From: CAZKMM01 sp964592965
GTDB lineage: Bacteria > RBG-13-61-14 > DRUE01
Assembly (NCBI GenBank): GCA_964592965.1
Contig: CAZQJX010000028.1
Span: forward strand, 1 to 23,375
Length of the DNA: 23,375 bases
Reading direction: 5' to 3'
Shown: positions 7,005-14,921 of the stretch, one piece after another
Position numbering within the stretch: position 1 is the stretch's first letter
Layout: every line of letters starts with the position of its first letter
The notes under the pieces: model-generated
The model's database searches: none
What the model saw: the letters and a program-made list of their open reading frames with translations, nothing else
Told to the model about the DNA's origin: nothing
Position numbers and translations under genes: made by a program

Positions 7005-7982
7005 TTAATCTCTGGGAATTAATGGGTTTTGGGGAATTTCATCTTCAACTTCAAGCGGAGAAGGAATAGGAGATTGATAAAGCCTGCGGAGCTGAGAAAG
7101 CTTTTCAAGCTCCTTATCGGTCTCTTTAATAGCGAGCTCGCTCAGCTTTTCTTTTTCCGGTCTTTTCAGCTCCAGCTTTTCTGCCACGCTTTCCAAAATT
7201 AACCTTTTTTCTTCTTCTTTTAAGCTCTTATCCTTCAAATACCCTTCCACCACCTCAACCACTTTCTTCCTCTGCTCTTTGAGCTCCTGCTCTTTTTGAT
7301 ACTGAGCAAGCTCTTTTTGCAGACGACGAATCTCATCTTCCTTCTCCTTGAGAGCAAGCTCATAATCCCTTACCCTAAGGTCATCTTCAAACTCCTCTGC
7401 TGTTGCTAAAATGCTTGCGCCAGCAAAACCCGGCTTTGAAAGCCTGCGAGAGCCAAGAGCAAGTCCGCTTACACGCTCAATCGCTCTCACCACCCACTCC
7501 ACCAGCCCCTTCTTCTCATCGCTTTGCTCAAAAATCAGCTCTGCTTCTAAGCTACAGGTATCAAGCTCTTTTTCCCTAATCATCTGGCGAACCGCCGGGT
7601 CAGAAATATATGCCAGGGCAAGCGCACTCCAGCGACCAGCTACTTTACGGGCATAAGCAGTAAGAATCTTTCCCACCTCTTTTCTGGAAATGCTATCCGC
7701 ACTATGGAAAAGATATATCGGCACAGGGCTTTCCTTTAATCTTTTTACCAGCTCATCTACTCGTGCTTTTTCCCAAAGCTTTTTAACTGGACGGTTCAGC
7801 CCTGCTCCAACAATTTTCCCCTGACTGATCCCCTCGTGAGCAACAAGAAGCTCAACAAAAAAGGGGTGAGAATCTCCTACCTTAATCTCCTGATACCTTT
7901 CCTCTCCTATCAATCTGCGCACCTGATTAAGGTCAAGTTCCTCAATTTGCGCGGTTTTTACTATAATCTTTCTATTCCTCAT
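7005..7982 (-). CDS. Prohead protease fused to a coiled-coil scaffold (325 aa)
   Basis: The N-terminal ~200 residues look like a phage prohead protease: GKIVGAGLNRP, PIYLFHSADS, ALAYISDPAVRQMI, DTCSLEAELIF and GLALGSRRLSKPGFAGASIL. H93 and S144 lie where the protease dyad of this type would be expected (inference). From about 205 to 300 the chain is an almost uninterrupted charged coiled coil (Lys/Glu/Leu heptads), followed by a Pro-rich tail, as in protease-scaffold fusions. Such proteins nucleate the prohead, then cleave the scaffold. The ATG overlaps the end of the portal gene by 11 bases, with GGAG inside the portal coding sequence, so the two are translationally coupled. Confidence 0.72.
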   Translation of the reverse strand: MRNRKIIVKTAQIEELDLNQVRRLIGEERYQEIKVGDSHPFFVELLVAHEGISQGKIVGAGLNRPVKKLWEKARVDELVKRLKESPVPIYLFHSADSISRKEVGKILTAYARKVAGRWSALALAYISDPAVRQMIREKELDTCSLEAELIFEQSDEKKGLVEWVVRAIERVSGLALGSRRLSKPGFAGASILATAEEFEDDLRVRDYELALKEKEDEIRRLQKELAQYQKEQELKEQRKKVVEVVEGYLKDKSLKEEEKRLILESVAEKLELKRPEKEKLSELAIKETDKELEKLSQLRRLYQSPIPSPLEVEDEIPQNPLIPRD

Positions 7983-9255
7983 CTTTCGCTCCTTTATTTT
8001 CCAGAGATTGATTTTCTTTCTCTGCGTCTATGTCCGGAAGCAGGCTGAGCAGGGTTTTTAAGCTAATCCCGCCAGAACGCCACAGCGGATAATAAAGTTG
8101 GATTAATCTCTCCACCTGCGCTTTGGTGATGAATTTCATCTTTGGCTCAACCACTCCCACCTCCAGCTTCTTTTCCAGCGGAGAAACCATCTGATTGCGG
8201 AGCATTATGGCTTTATCAAAAAGCTCTTTAAACCCCCTCTGCCAGCTCCTCTGCTCGCTGATTGATACCAGAGCAACAGGCTCCATTGTGTTCTCTGCTG
8301 TTGCCCTGTTGCTCATAAACTCAGGAAAGCCAAGAAACTGCACAGGAACACCGCTTCCGCCAGCAAGGATTTTTATTTTGGTCTCTATCTCCTGGCGAAT
8401 GCTATCAGCACCAGCCCCACTCATCTCCACCAGCTGGAAATCACACGGACCAGCAAATACCTTGCCTATGCGCCAGTTGACCCCGGGACTTAAAAGCTGT
8501 TCATAAAGCTCCTTTGCCTCCTGCATATCCTCGGTGCGGAAAAACGGAGTGGGAGATGCAAAATACTGGTTGAGCTTTCGCCAATCCCTGAGAGCCTTAT
8601 CAATATCCTCAGCTTCCTGCAAAAGCCCGCTCAATGTGGGAACACCCTCTCGGCTGTTAATGCGGGCATTGAATTTAATAAAAACCGCACGCTCTGCTGG
8701 AATTTCTATTTCCTGATCAGTATGAGGAGAACGATATGTAATCCGCTCTATCCGATGATAAAAATCGTCCTGATACTCAACCTGATAGTGCGTATCATTC
8801 CAAGAAATAAACTTTACTCGGGCATTGTTCTGCTCTGAATCCCAATCAAGCACAAGAAGAATCTGCCCTTCAAGCTCCTTTTCCACCGCCAACTGCTGAC
8901 CAAATTGACCATCAAGCTCATTTAAATCAATAAACCTTTGAATGAATTCCAGCTCTGCTCTGTATCTTTCAGGGTCCTTAGCAACTGCCTTAAGCCCACC
9001 CGCCATTGTAAAAGCAGCACGGGTATCAACTATCCGCTGAATGAGCTGATTTCCATAGCGGGCATAACCTTTATATTTCTTAACCAGCTCACTGACCAGC
9101 TTCTCCTTTGTATCATAGGGATTGGGAGAAGAACTTATGCTCTGCAGTTTCTCTCCTGCTTTGTAGGTGAGAATATCGGTAATGAACTCTTGAGTTCTGC
9201 GAAGCTTTAACTCAAGCTCTTTAACCTGCTTTTTCCATTTTCCAAATCCAAACAT
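7972..9255 (-). CDS. Phage portal protein (427 aa)
   Basis: A 427-residue protein behind AAGGAGGAG, typical in length for portals. It has an N-terminal coiled coil, then LVKKYKGYARYGNQLIQRIVDTRAAF, a clip/stem region with strands (LLVLDWD, VKFISWND, YQVEYQDDFY), AVFIKFNARINSREGVPTLSGLL, and the portal-like FRTEDMQEAKELYEQL and LAGGSGVPVQFLGFPEFMSNRATAENTMEP. The C-terminal helices end acidic. The dodecameric portal is the DNA entry channel and the docking site of the terminase. It is the first phage gene here; a possible weak promoter lies upstream (TTGCTT, 17 bases, GATATT on the minus strand). No terminase precedes it. Confidence 0.82.
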   Translation of the reverse strand: MFGFGKWKKQVKELELKLRRTQEFITDILTYKAGEKLQSISSSPNPYDTKEKLVSELVKKYKGYARYGNQLIQRIVDTRAAFTMAGGLKAVAKDPERYRAELEFIQRFIDLNELDGQFGQQLAVEKELEGQILLVLDWDSEQNNARVKFISWNDTHYQVEYQDDFYHRIERITYRSPHTDQEIEIPAERAVFIKFNARINSREGVPTLSGLLQEAEDIDKALRDWRKLNQYFASPTPFFRTEDMQEAKELYEQLLSPGVNWRIGKVFAGPCDFQLVEMSGAGADSIRQEIETKIKILAGGSGVPVQFLGFPEFMSNRATAENTMEPVALVSISEQRSWQRGFKELFDKAIMLRNQMVSPLEKKLEVGVVEPKMKFITKAQVERLIQLYYPLWRSGGISLKTLLSLLPDIDAEKENQSLENKGAKDEE

Positions 9256-9511
9256 CCATCTCCTCCTTTTTCTCCTTCATCAATGGAAAAATGTTTGAAA
9301 AAGAAAAATCACCCTATTCCTCTAACCTTTTGATTAAATTAAAAAATATCTTGGCGATGGTCTTTTAAAGCAATTTTTCAGCCCAGCAAAACACTGAACA
9401 AAAACCCACCAAAATGTCATTTATTTCTACCCAGACCCGCTTTTTATTGACATTCCCCGCCCAACCTGCTAAATAAAAAATTAAAAATTTTTCACCCTGC
9501 GGAGAAAAAAG
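9256..9511. promoter_or_regulatory. Divergent intergenic region between phage module and acyl-CoA operon
   Basis: AT-rich stretch of 256 bases with no credible gene. It carries the plus-strand promoter described separately and, on the minus strand, TTGCTT-17-GATATT about 100 bases before the portal start, a weak match. No tRNA, direct repeat or integrase-type att core is visible, although an integration boundary would be expected about here. Confidence 0.45.
9447..9475 (+). promoter_or_regulatory. Sigma70-type promoter for the acyl-CoA operon
   Basis: A perfect TTGACA (9447-9452), a 17-base spacer and TAAATA (9470-9475) lie about 36 bases before the first dehydrogenase ATG. The start codon is preceded by GCGGAG. 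The -10 box is only a partial match, in an A-rich context that should melt easily. It would drive all seven genes to 16207. Confidence 0.55.
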
Positions 9512-10675
9512 ATGTATAAGCCGATTATTCCTGAGGAAATCCTCCAGTTCGTTGAAACCATTAAAAAATTTGTCAAAAAAGAATGCGAACCAATTGATGA
9601 CCTCATTGAAGAGCAGGGAAAGATTCCAGAGGAAGTTGTTGAAAAATGCCGTCAGCTCGGCTTGTTCGGAATGACCATTCCCGAAGAATACGGCGGGCTG
9701 GGTATAGGCGCCTTGGGCTATTGCCTTGTTGCCAAGGCGCTCAGCTGGGCTCATCCTGCTTTTAGAAGCCTGATCACTGTTAATAATTGCTTGGGCTCCC
9801 AGCCACTTCTTCTTGCAGGAACTGAGGAGCAGAAAAGAAAATACCTTCCTGATATTGCCAGTGGAAAAAAAATGACCGCTTTCTGCCTTACTGAGCCGGG
9901 TGCAGGCTCTGATGCTTCCGCTATATCAACTACTGCTGTTAAAGACGGAAAACACTGGGTAATCAATGGATTAAAGCATTTTATCACCAACGGTCCTTTT
10001 GCAGATATTTACATAGTGCTTGCCCTCACAGATAAAGAGAAGCGAGCTCGGGGCGGAATAACCGCTTTTATTGTTGAAAAAGGCGCTCCAGGCTTGAAAA
10101 TTGGAAGGATTCATCAGCATATGGGTAGCAAAACATCCATTCAATCAGAGGTGATTTTTGAAGATTTAAGGGTGCCTGAAGAAAATGTCTTGGGAGAAGT
10201 TGGCGAAGGCTTCAGAATCGCTATGAAAACCCTAGATATAGGCAGATTAAATCTAGCTGCCAGCTGTATAGGCTTTGCGCAAAAACTCTTAGAAATGGGC
10301 AGAGAGTATGCTCTGCTTAGAAAGCAATTTGGAAAGCCCATTGCAGAATTTCAGGCTATTCAATGGATGCTGGCGGATAGTGCAACAGAGATTTATGCTG
10401 CAGAATCTATGCTCATAGATGCCTGCCTTCGCTATGATGCTGGTGAGCGCGAGCCTGCTCTTGCGTCAATGGTCAAGCTTTATGCCAGTGAAATGGCTTG
10501 CAGGGTAGTTGACAGAGTGCTTCAAATCCACGGCGGAATGGGATATATGGTTGAAACCAAAGTGGAGCGATATTACCGAGAGCTTCGCCTTTTCAAGATA
10601 ATTGAAGGAACTAGCGAGATTCAAAGGCTGGTTATTGCCCGCAGGCTTTTGCGAGGAAATCTCTCTTTTGAGTAA
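9512..10675 (+). CDS. Acyl-CoA dehydrogenase 1 (387 aa), catalytic Glu present
   Basis: A full-length ACAD. The N-terminal helical domain is followed by the FAD/substrate motif CLTEPGAGSDASAIST (125-140), the middle beta-domain (HWVINGLKHFITNG), and the C-terminal helices with RKQFGKPIAEFQ (270-281), QIHGGMGY and IIEGTSEIQRLVIAR. E365 in IEGT is at the short/medium-chain catalytic base position. Role: FAD-dependent alpha,beta-dehydrogenation of an acyl-CoA, with electrons passed to ETF. It heads a seven-gene operon, 15 bases before the thiolase-fold gene. The substrate cannot be told from sequence; with the other two dehydrogenases it may form homo- or heterotetramers. Confidence 0.93.
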   Translation: MYKPIIPEEILQFVETIKKFVKKECEPIDDLIEEQGKIPEEVVEKCRQLGLFGMTIPEEYGGLGIGALGYCLVAKALSWAHPAFRSLITVNNCLGSQPLLLAGTEEQKRKYLPDIASGKKMTAFCLTEPGAGSDASAISTTAVKDGKHWVINGLKHFITNGPFADIYIVLALTDKEKRARGGITAFIVEKGAPGLKIGRIHQHMGSKTSIQSEVIFEDLRVPEENVLGEVGEGFRIAMKTLDIGRLNLAASCIGFAQKLLEMGREYALLRKQFGKPIAEFQAIQWMLADSATEIYAAESMLIDACLRYDAGEREPALASMVKLYASEMACRVVDRVLQIHGGMGYMVETKVERYYRELRLFKIIEGTSEIQRLVIARRLLRGNLSFE

Positions 10676-10690
10676 ATAAAGGAGGGGAAA

Positions 10691-11893
10691 ATGTCTGATG
10701 TAGCAATTATTGGCTGGGGAATGACACCTTTTCGTAGCAGGCATCCAGATAAAACCTATTATGAGCTTGCCTATGATGCCTTTTTAATGGCAGTTGAGGA
10801 TGCAGGGATAGAACCCAGAGATATTGAATGTGCGGTTTATGGCATTTACAACGACTTTTTCCAGCGCCAATATCAGCCAGATGCCTTTGTTCATGACTAT
10901 CTTGGTCTTCCGCCAAGACCTGCGGTTCGGGTCAATACCGGTGGAGCAACAGGTGGAAGCGCTCTTCGCATTGGCTATGCAGAGGTTGCCAGCGGGCTTT
11001 ATGACCTTGTCTTAGTGATGGGAGTGGAGAAATGCGCAGATTGTTTTGATTATTTCTCTGGTGCAGCTGTGCCTGAGGTTCTGCGCGCTATTCTCTATAC
11101 CTCAGATATGACCTATGATAATCCCACCGGCAGAACCGCTGCCAGTGGATTTGCTCTGGCAGTAATTGCTCATATTGAAAAATTTGGCGGACCTACTGAG
11201 GAGCAGATGGCAAAGGTCAGCGTAAAAAACCACGGCAATGCTTTGAAAAATCCCTTTGCGCAATCAGGAATGAAAATCACGGTTGAAGATGTTCTTAACT
11301 CTCCTAAAATTGTTGACCCGTTTAAACGCCTTGATAATTGCCTCTATACCGAGGGCGCTGCTTGCGTTATTCTGGCAAGTGCAAAAAAGGTGCGCCAGAT
11401 GAGCCTTAAAAAGCCACCTATCTGGATTACTGGCTTGGGCGCTGCTCTTGACTGGGTTTTTCCCGGAAACCGCGAAAGCATTGCTCAGTTTCACGGTTGC
11501 AGAGAAGCTGCTAAAAAAGCTTATCAAATGGCTGGTATTAAAAATCCTCTTGAGGAAATAGATATTGCTGAGCTTCACGATGCTTTTACTGGCACTGAAA
11601 TTATGGCTTATGAAGATTGCTTTTTCTGCGAAGAAGGTGAAGGCGGAAGGCTTATTGATGATGGCACGGTCTGGCCTGATGGCAAACTTCCAGTAAATAT
11701 GAGCGGTGGACTTATTGGATGCGGTCATGCGGTTGGTGCCACTGGAATTATGCAGACCGCAGAAATCGTCCAGCACCTGCGCGCAGAAGCTGGCGAGCGA
11801 CAGGTGCCCAATGCCCAAAAAGGACTGGTTCAATCCATTGGCGGAACGCTCTGCTCTTGGACAGTGGTCGCAATTCTTGAAAGAAAAGATTAA
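10691..11893 (+). CDS. SCP2-thiolase-fold protein lacking the nucleophilic Cys (400 aa); possible aldolase
   Basis: The thiolase fold is clear: MSDVAIIGWGMTPF start, ELAYDAFLMAVEDAGIEP, ELHDAFTGTEIMAYED (294-309) and the GCGHAVGATGIMQTAEI motif with H346. In true thiolases the segment after strand 3 carries the nucleophile (the 'egaCaSG' type). Here it reads VNTGGATGG (81-89), with Gly85 at the Cys position. Classical thiolysis by a covalent acyl-enzyme is therefore unlikely. Cys-less members with a DUF35 partner include the Ltp2-type retro-aldolases that cleave 3-hydroxyacyl-CoAs, and the next gene here is a DUF35 protein. The SD is GGAGGGG. Alternative: a structural or biosynthetic thiolase homologue. 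Confidence 0.85.
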   Translation: MSDVAIIGWGMTPFRSRHPDKTYYELAYDAFLMAVEDAGIEPRDIECAVYGIYNDFFQRQYQPDAFVHDYLGLPPRPAVRVNTGGATGGSALRIGYAEVASGLYDLVLVMGVEKCADCFDYFSGAAVPEVLRAILYTSDMTYDNPTGRTAASGFALAVIAHIEKFGGPTEEQMAKVSVKNHGNALKNPFAQSGMKITVEDVLNSPKIVDPFKRLDNCLYTEGAACVILASAKKVRQMSLKKPPIWITGLGAALDWVFPGNRESIAQFHGCREAAKKAYQMAGIKNPLEEIDIAELHDAFTGTEIMAYEDCFFCEEGEGGRLIDDGTVWPDGKLPVNMSGGLIGCGHAVGATGIMQTAEIVQHLRAEAGERQVPNAQKGLVQSIGGTLCSWTVVAILERKD

Positions 11894-11921
11894 ATTAAAG
11901 CCCAAAAAGAAAGGAAAGCAA

Positions 11922-12491
11922 ATGGACGAGAAAAGAAAAAAACAAATGCAGGAGCTGAAAGACGAGTTTTATCGTTACTGGTCAAATAAGATAGGAGTTC
12001 CTGAAGATAAGCTCAGACCCTGGTATGACAAAGAATTTGATACCGAGCCTCCTCCTGATGCTCCCTTTGAAGTCCCAGATAAAATGGAAATTTTTTACAA
12101 ATACTCTTATGGCAAACAAAGCAGGTTCTTCCGCGAGATTATGAAAAACAAAAAAATCTTTGGCGCCAAGTGCAAAAAATGCGGTCGGGTATATTGCCCG
12201 CCCAGGCACGCCTGCCCCCGCTGTTATGAGGAAACCGAGTGGGTGGAGCTTTCTGGCAAAGGAACAATAGTTGCCTGCACTGTTCAGCATTTTTCCACCA
12301 GTGTCTTTATCAAGCGAGTTCCTTTTATTGTTGCATATATCAGGCTTGATGGCACGGATTTTTTAATGATGGCACAAATTGAAATGGAAGATGTCACCAA
12401 AGCCAAACCGGGAACAAGAGTAGAAGTTGCCTTCAGAGATAAAAGGCACGGAAACATAAACGACTTTTATTTCCGAGTAATTGATGAGTAA
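11922..12491 (+). CDS. DUF35 Zn-ribbon/OB-fold acyl-CoA-binding partner protein (189 aa)
   Basis: I use ATG at 11922 (MDEKRKKQMQEL) because AAGGAAA precedes it and it clears the thiolase stop; an upstream in-frame ATG at 11706 would overlap that gene by 190 bases. Residues 1-80 are helical and include YKYSYGKQSRFF, the usual linker into the ribbon. CxxC pairs at 84/87 and 98/101 (CKKCG, CPRCY) form the rubredoxin-like zinc ribbon. An OB-fold follows (GKGTIVACTVQHF, VPFIVAYIRLDG, GTRVEVAFRD). DUF35 proteins bind thiolase-fold enzymes and shuttle or position CoA substrates; the neighbour is exactly such an enzyme. The pairing is a strong inference. Confidence 0.9.
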   Translation: MDEKRKKQMQELKDEFYRYWSNKIGVPEDKLRPWYDKEFDTEPPPDAPFEVPDKMEIFYKYSYGKQSRFFREIMKNKKIFGAKCKKCGRVYCPPRHACPRCYEETEWVELSGKGTIVACTVQHFSTSVFIKRVPFIVAYIRLDGTDFLMMAQIEMEDVTKAKPGTRVEVAFRDKRHGNINDFYFRVIDE

Positions 12492-12506
12492 GAAAGGAGA
12501 AGAAAA

Positions 12507-13652
12507 ATGGCAGAAACTTTTTACACAAAAGAGCAAATTGAGCTTCGGGAAAAGTATCGGGAACTGGCAAAAGAGCATATCCTTCCAAGAGTGAAAGAAA
12601 TTGATGAAAAAGACCGCATTCCCAAAGATTTAATTGAAAAGCTGGTCAAACCGCCATTCAGCTTAACTGCGCTGAGCATTCCCAAAGAATACGGCGGGCT
12701 TGAGCTGGGAAAAATAGAAGTTTGCATTATTGCTGAAGAAATCGGCGCTGTTTGTCCTGCCCTGATTCCTTTCTTAGAAATAGCCCAGCTTTACACTTAT
12801 GTGATTAAACTTGGCGGAACTGAGGAGCAAAAAAAGCGCTTTCTCACAAGGCTGGCGCAGGGAGAAATTGGCTGTTATGCCTTAACTGATGAAGGTCCTG
12901 GCTCAGACCCTGCCCGAATGAAAAGCACTGCAGAGGAAGTTGAAGACGCATTTATTTTAAACGGCAAAAAGCGCCTGATTACCTTTGCAGATATGGCGGA
13001 TTTATTTGCACTTTTTGCTTCTGAAGACCCGAGCGCTGGTGGAAGGGGAATAAGCTGTTTTATTGTTGAGAAGGGCACGCCCGGGCTCAAGCTAGAAAGG
13101 CACTGCCCGCTTTTTGGTCTGCGGGGTCATCGTGCTTATGACCTTAAAATGGAAAACCTAAAAGTTCCCAAGGAAAACCGCATTGGCAAAAAAGGAGAGG
13201 GGCTTAGGCTTGCGCTTAAAGTTCTTAACAATACCCGTATAAGCCTTGCTTTTGGATACATTGGTCTTGCCCGCTCCGCGCTTGAGCTGGCAATTAAATT
13301 TGCCCGGGAGCGTGAAGTTATGGGAGCTCCTCTTAAAAGCTATCAGGCGGTCAGCTTTCCGCTGGCAGAGCTGGCAACAGAGCTTGAGGCAGCAAGGCTT
13401 TTGGCTTATAGAGCTGTGGTTTTAAGCGAACGAGAGGTTGAGCATCGCAAAGAAACCTCAATGGCAAAGATGTTCGCAGGAGAGGTGCTAGTTAAGGCAA
13501 CAAGCCTTGCCAGCAGGGTTTTAGGCGGATATGGTGCGGATAGGGACTGGGATGCAGAGCGGTATTTGCGAGATGCTTTTGCCTGGATAGCTGCTCAGGG
13601 AACGCTGGAGATACAAAAGCTGATTATCGCACGGGAGATTTTGGGAAGATAA
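12507..13652 (+). CDS. Acyl-CoA dehydrogenase 2 (381 aa), lacks recognised catalytic Glu
   Basis: The ACAD fold is intact (KEYGGLELGKIEVC, LNGKKRLITFADMADLF, RVLGGYGADRDWDAERYLRDAF, LEIQKLIIAREIL), but key motifs are altered. The FAD motif is ALTDEGPGSD instead of ALTEPGAGSD. The usual 'YEGT' catalytic Glu is Q364 (AAQGTLEIQ), and the alternative isovaleryl-type Glu position is T243 (LNNTRIS). It may be a non-catalytic partner in a heteromeric enzyme, as in the alpha2beta2 dehydrogenases of actinobacterial steroid degradation, where one subunit carries the base. Alternatives: an unusual catalytic base, or a different reaction on a CoA ester. It is preceded by AAGGAG and follows the DUF35 gene by 15 bases. 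Confidence 0.88.
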   Translation: MAETFYTKEQIELREKYRELAKEHILPRVKEIDEKDRIPKDLIEKLVKPPFSLTALSIPKEYGGLELGKIEVCIIAEEIGAVCPALIPFLEIAQLYTYVIKLGGTEEQKKRFLTRLAQGEIGCYALTDEGPGSDPARMKSTAEEVEDAFILNGKKRLITFADMADLFALFASEDPSAGGRGISCFIVEKGTPGLKLERHCPLFGLRGHRAYDLKMENLKVPKENRIGKKGEGLRLALKVLNNTRISLAFGYIGLARSALELAIKFAREREVMGAPLKSYQAVSFPLAELATELEAARLLAYRAVVLSEREVEHRKETSMAKMFAGEVLVKATSLASRVLGGYGADRDWDAERYLRDAFAWIAAQGTLEIQKLIIAREILGR

Positions 13653-13659
13653 AATTCAG

Positions 13660-13674
13660 CCCCTTGATAAGGGG
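13660..13674 (+). other. Small intercistronic hairpin before dehydrogenase 3
   Basis: CCCCTT and AAGGGG form a perfect 6-bp stem with a GAT loop, in the 30 bases between dehydrogenases 2 and 3. The SD (AGGG) of the next gene lies immediately after the stem. It may tune mRNA stability or ribosome access. There is no T-tract, so termination is unlikely. Confidence 0.4.
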
Positions 13675-13682
13675 ACAGGGAA

Positions 13683-14846
13683 ATGGATTTTAGTCTTTCA
13701 GAGGAGCATCTGCTTTTAAAGGAGCAGGTGAGAAAATTCTGCGAAAAAGAGCTTGAGCCTCGTGCCCGAGAATTGGACGAGAAACAGGAATTCCCTTGGG
13801 ATATTTACAAAAAGGCAGGGGAGCTGGGATTTATTGGCTCTTATCTTCCGGCTGAATATGGCGGAGCTGGTGGAGACCTTTTTGCCAAAGCTATTATCTA
13901 TGAAGAATTTGTCCGTGCCTGTTTTGGGTTTAATTTAAGCGTGAACGCAGCAGACCTTATCTTTGCCAACAATGTTTACAAATTCGGCACCGAAGAGCAA
14001 AAAAAGAAATACCTTCCGCCCATTTGCCGAGGAGAAGTTCTTGCCAGCTGGGCGCTTACAGAGCCGGGAGCAGGCTCTGATGCGCTCGGCATCAAAACCA
14101 CCTGCGTGCGTGATGGAAATCACTGGATATTAAACGGTCAAAAAACCTTCATTACCAATGCTCCAGTTGCAGAGTTTTTTATTGTCATTGCCCGCGAGCC
14201 GGGCACAACTAGGCTTGAAGGCGGAACCGCATTTATCCTTGAAAGAGGAATGGAGGGGCTGAGCACAGGTCCTAAGTTTGACAAAATGGGCGGTAGATGC
14301 TCGCCAACAGGAGAGATTTTTCTGGATAATGTCTGCGTTTCAGATGAGCAGGTTCTGGGCGAGCCGGGAAGGGCTTTTTATCAGATGTTTGAATCACTGG
14401 ATGTTGAGCGGGCGCTAACTCCTTTCAGCAGTATTGGCATTGCTCAGGCAGCGCTAGATTATGCATTAAAATATGCAATTGAACGCACCCAGTTTGGAAG
14501 ACCAATTGCGGATTTTCAGCTCATTCGGGAAAAGCTCGCCAGAATTGCCACAGGTGTGGAAATTGCCCGCACCTATGCCTATAAGGTTGTCTGGATGGTT
14601 CAAAAAGGAATGAAGGTGACCAAAGAAGCGTCAATGATCAAATACTTTGCTAGCAGAATGGTTCAGCGGGCGGTTCACGATGCGCTTCAGATTTTCGGCG
14701 GATACGGTTATATGAAAGACTACCCCATAGAACGGCTTTATCGTGATGCTCGCCTTTTGGAAATAGGTGCAGGAACAACAGAGATACAAAAGCTGATTAT
14801 CGCGCGCGAATTGATAAAATCCGCCAAGCAGGGCAAAAAGGAATAG
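13683..14846 (+). CDS. Acyl-CoA dehydrogenase 3 (387 aa), isovaleryl-type catalytic Glu
   Basis: A full ACAD. It has MDFSLSEEHLLLKEQVRKF, WALTEPGAGSDALGIKTT (123-140), ILNGQKTFITNA, an FGRPIADFQ helix (271-279), QIFGGYGYMKDYPIERLYRDARL and GAGTTEIQKLIIAREL. The normal 'YEGT' base is A363, but E242 in SLDVERAL sits at the helix-G position used as base by isovaleryl-CoA dehydrogenase ('LDLERLVL'). It should therefore be catalytically competent, perhaps with branched or bulky acyl-CoAs, and might pair with dehydrogenase 2. Start chosen at ATG after CAGGGA. Substrate not determinable. Confidence 0.93.
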   Translation: MDFSLSEEHLLLKEQVRKFCEKELEPRARELDEKQEFPWDIYKKAGELGFIGSYLPAEYGGAGGDLFAKAIIYEEFVRACFGFNLSVNAADLIFANNVYKFGTEEQKKKYLPPICRGEVLASWALTEPGAGSDALGIKTTCVRDGNHWILNGQKTFITNAPVAEFFIVIAREPGTTRLEGGTAFILERGMEGLSTGPKFDKMGGRCSPTGEIFLDNVCVSDEQVLGEPGRAFYQMFESLDVERALTPFSSIGIAQAALDYALKYAIERTQFGRPIADFQLIREKLARIATGVEIARTYAYKVVWMVQKGMKVTKEASMIKYFASRMVQRAVHDALQIFGGYGYMKDYPIERLYRDARLLEIGAGTTEIQKLIIARELIKSAKQGKKE

Positions 14847-14921
14847 CAAAAGGCTGATTAATGGCTTTTTCGCCAAACCAATGAGACTAAAACAAAACTT
14901 AAAAACCTTTGGAGAACAAGA

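Larger units (their letters stand above)
1..9255 (-). mobile_element. Tailed-phage head-tail morphogenesis module (prophage, remnant or GTA-like), partial
   Basis: Eleven consecutive minus-strand genes run in classic siphophage order: portal, protease/scaffold, capsid cement, major capsid, connectors, tail tube, frameshifted tail chaperones, probable tape measure. Spacing is tight and nearly every gene has a GGAGG-type SD. All genes are open, so the module does not look decayed. The left end continues outside the window. On the right it stops at the portal gene: no small or large terminase, integrase or att repeat is visible, and a host-type acyl-CoA operon starts about 255 bases away on the opposite strand. 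A terminase could lie elsewhere, or this could be a domesticated particle or gene-transfer-agent cluster. Phage identity is firm from gene content and order; the type of element is open. Confidence 0.88.

Noticed and set aside
9365..9754. 129-codon minus-strand ORF overlapping the first dehydrogenase and the intergenic region
   Set aside because: Mostly antisense to a clear ACAD; low-complexity Phe/Asn-rich translation.
11706..11921. Upstream start for the DUF35 protein
   Set aside because: It would overlap the thiolase-fold gene extensively; that stretch is the shadow frame of the thiolase, and ATG at 11922 has its own ribosome site.
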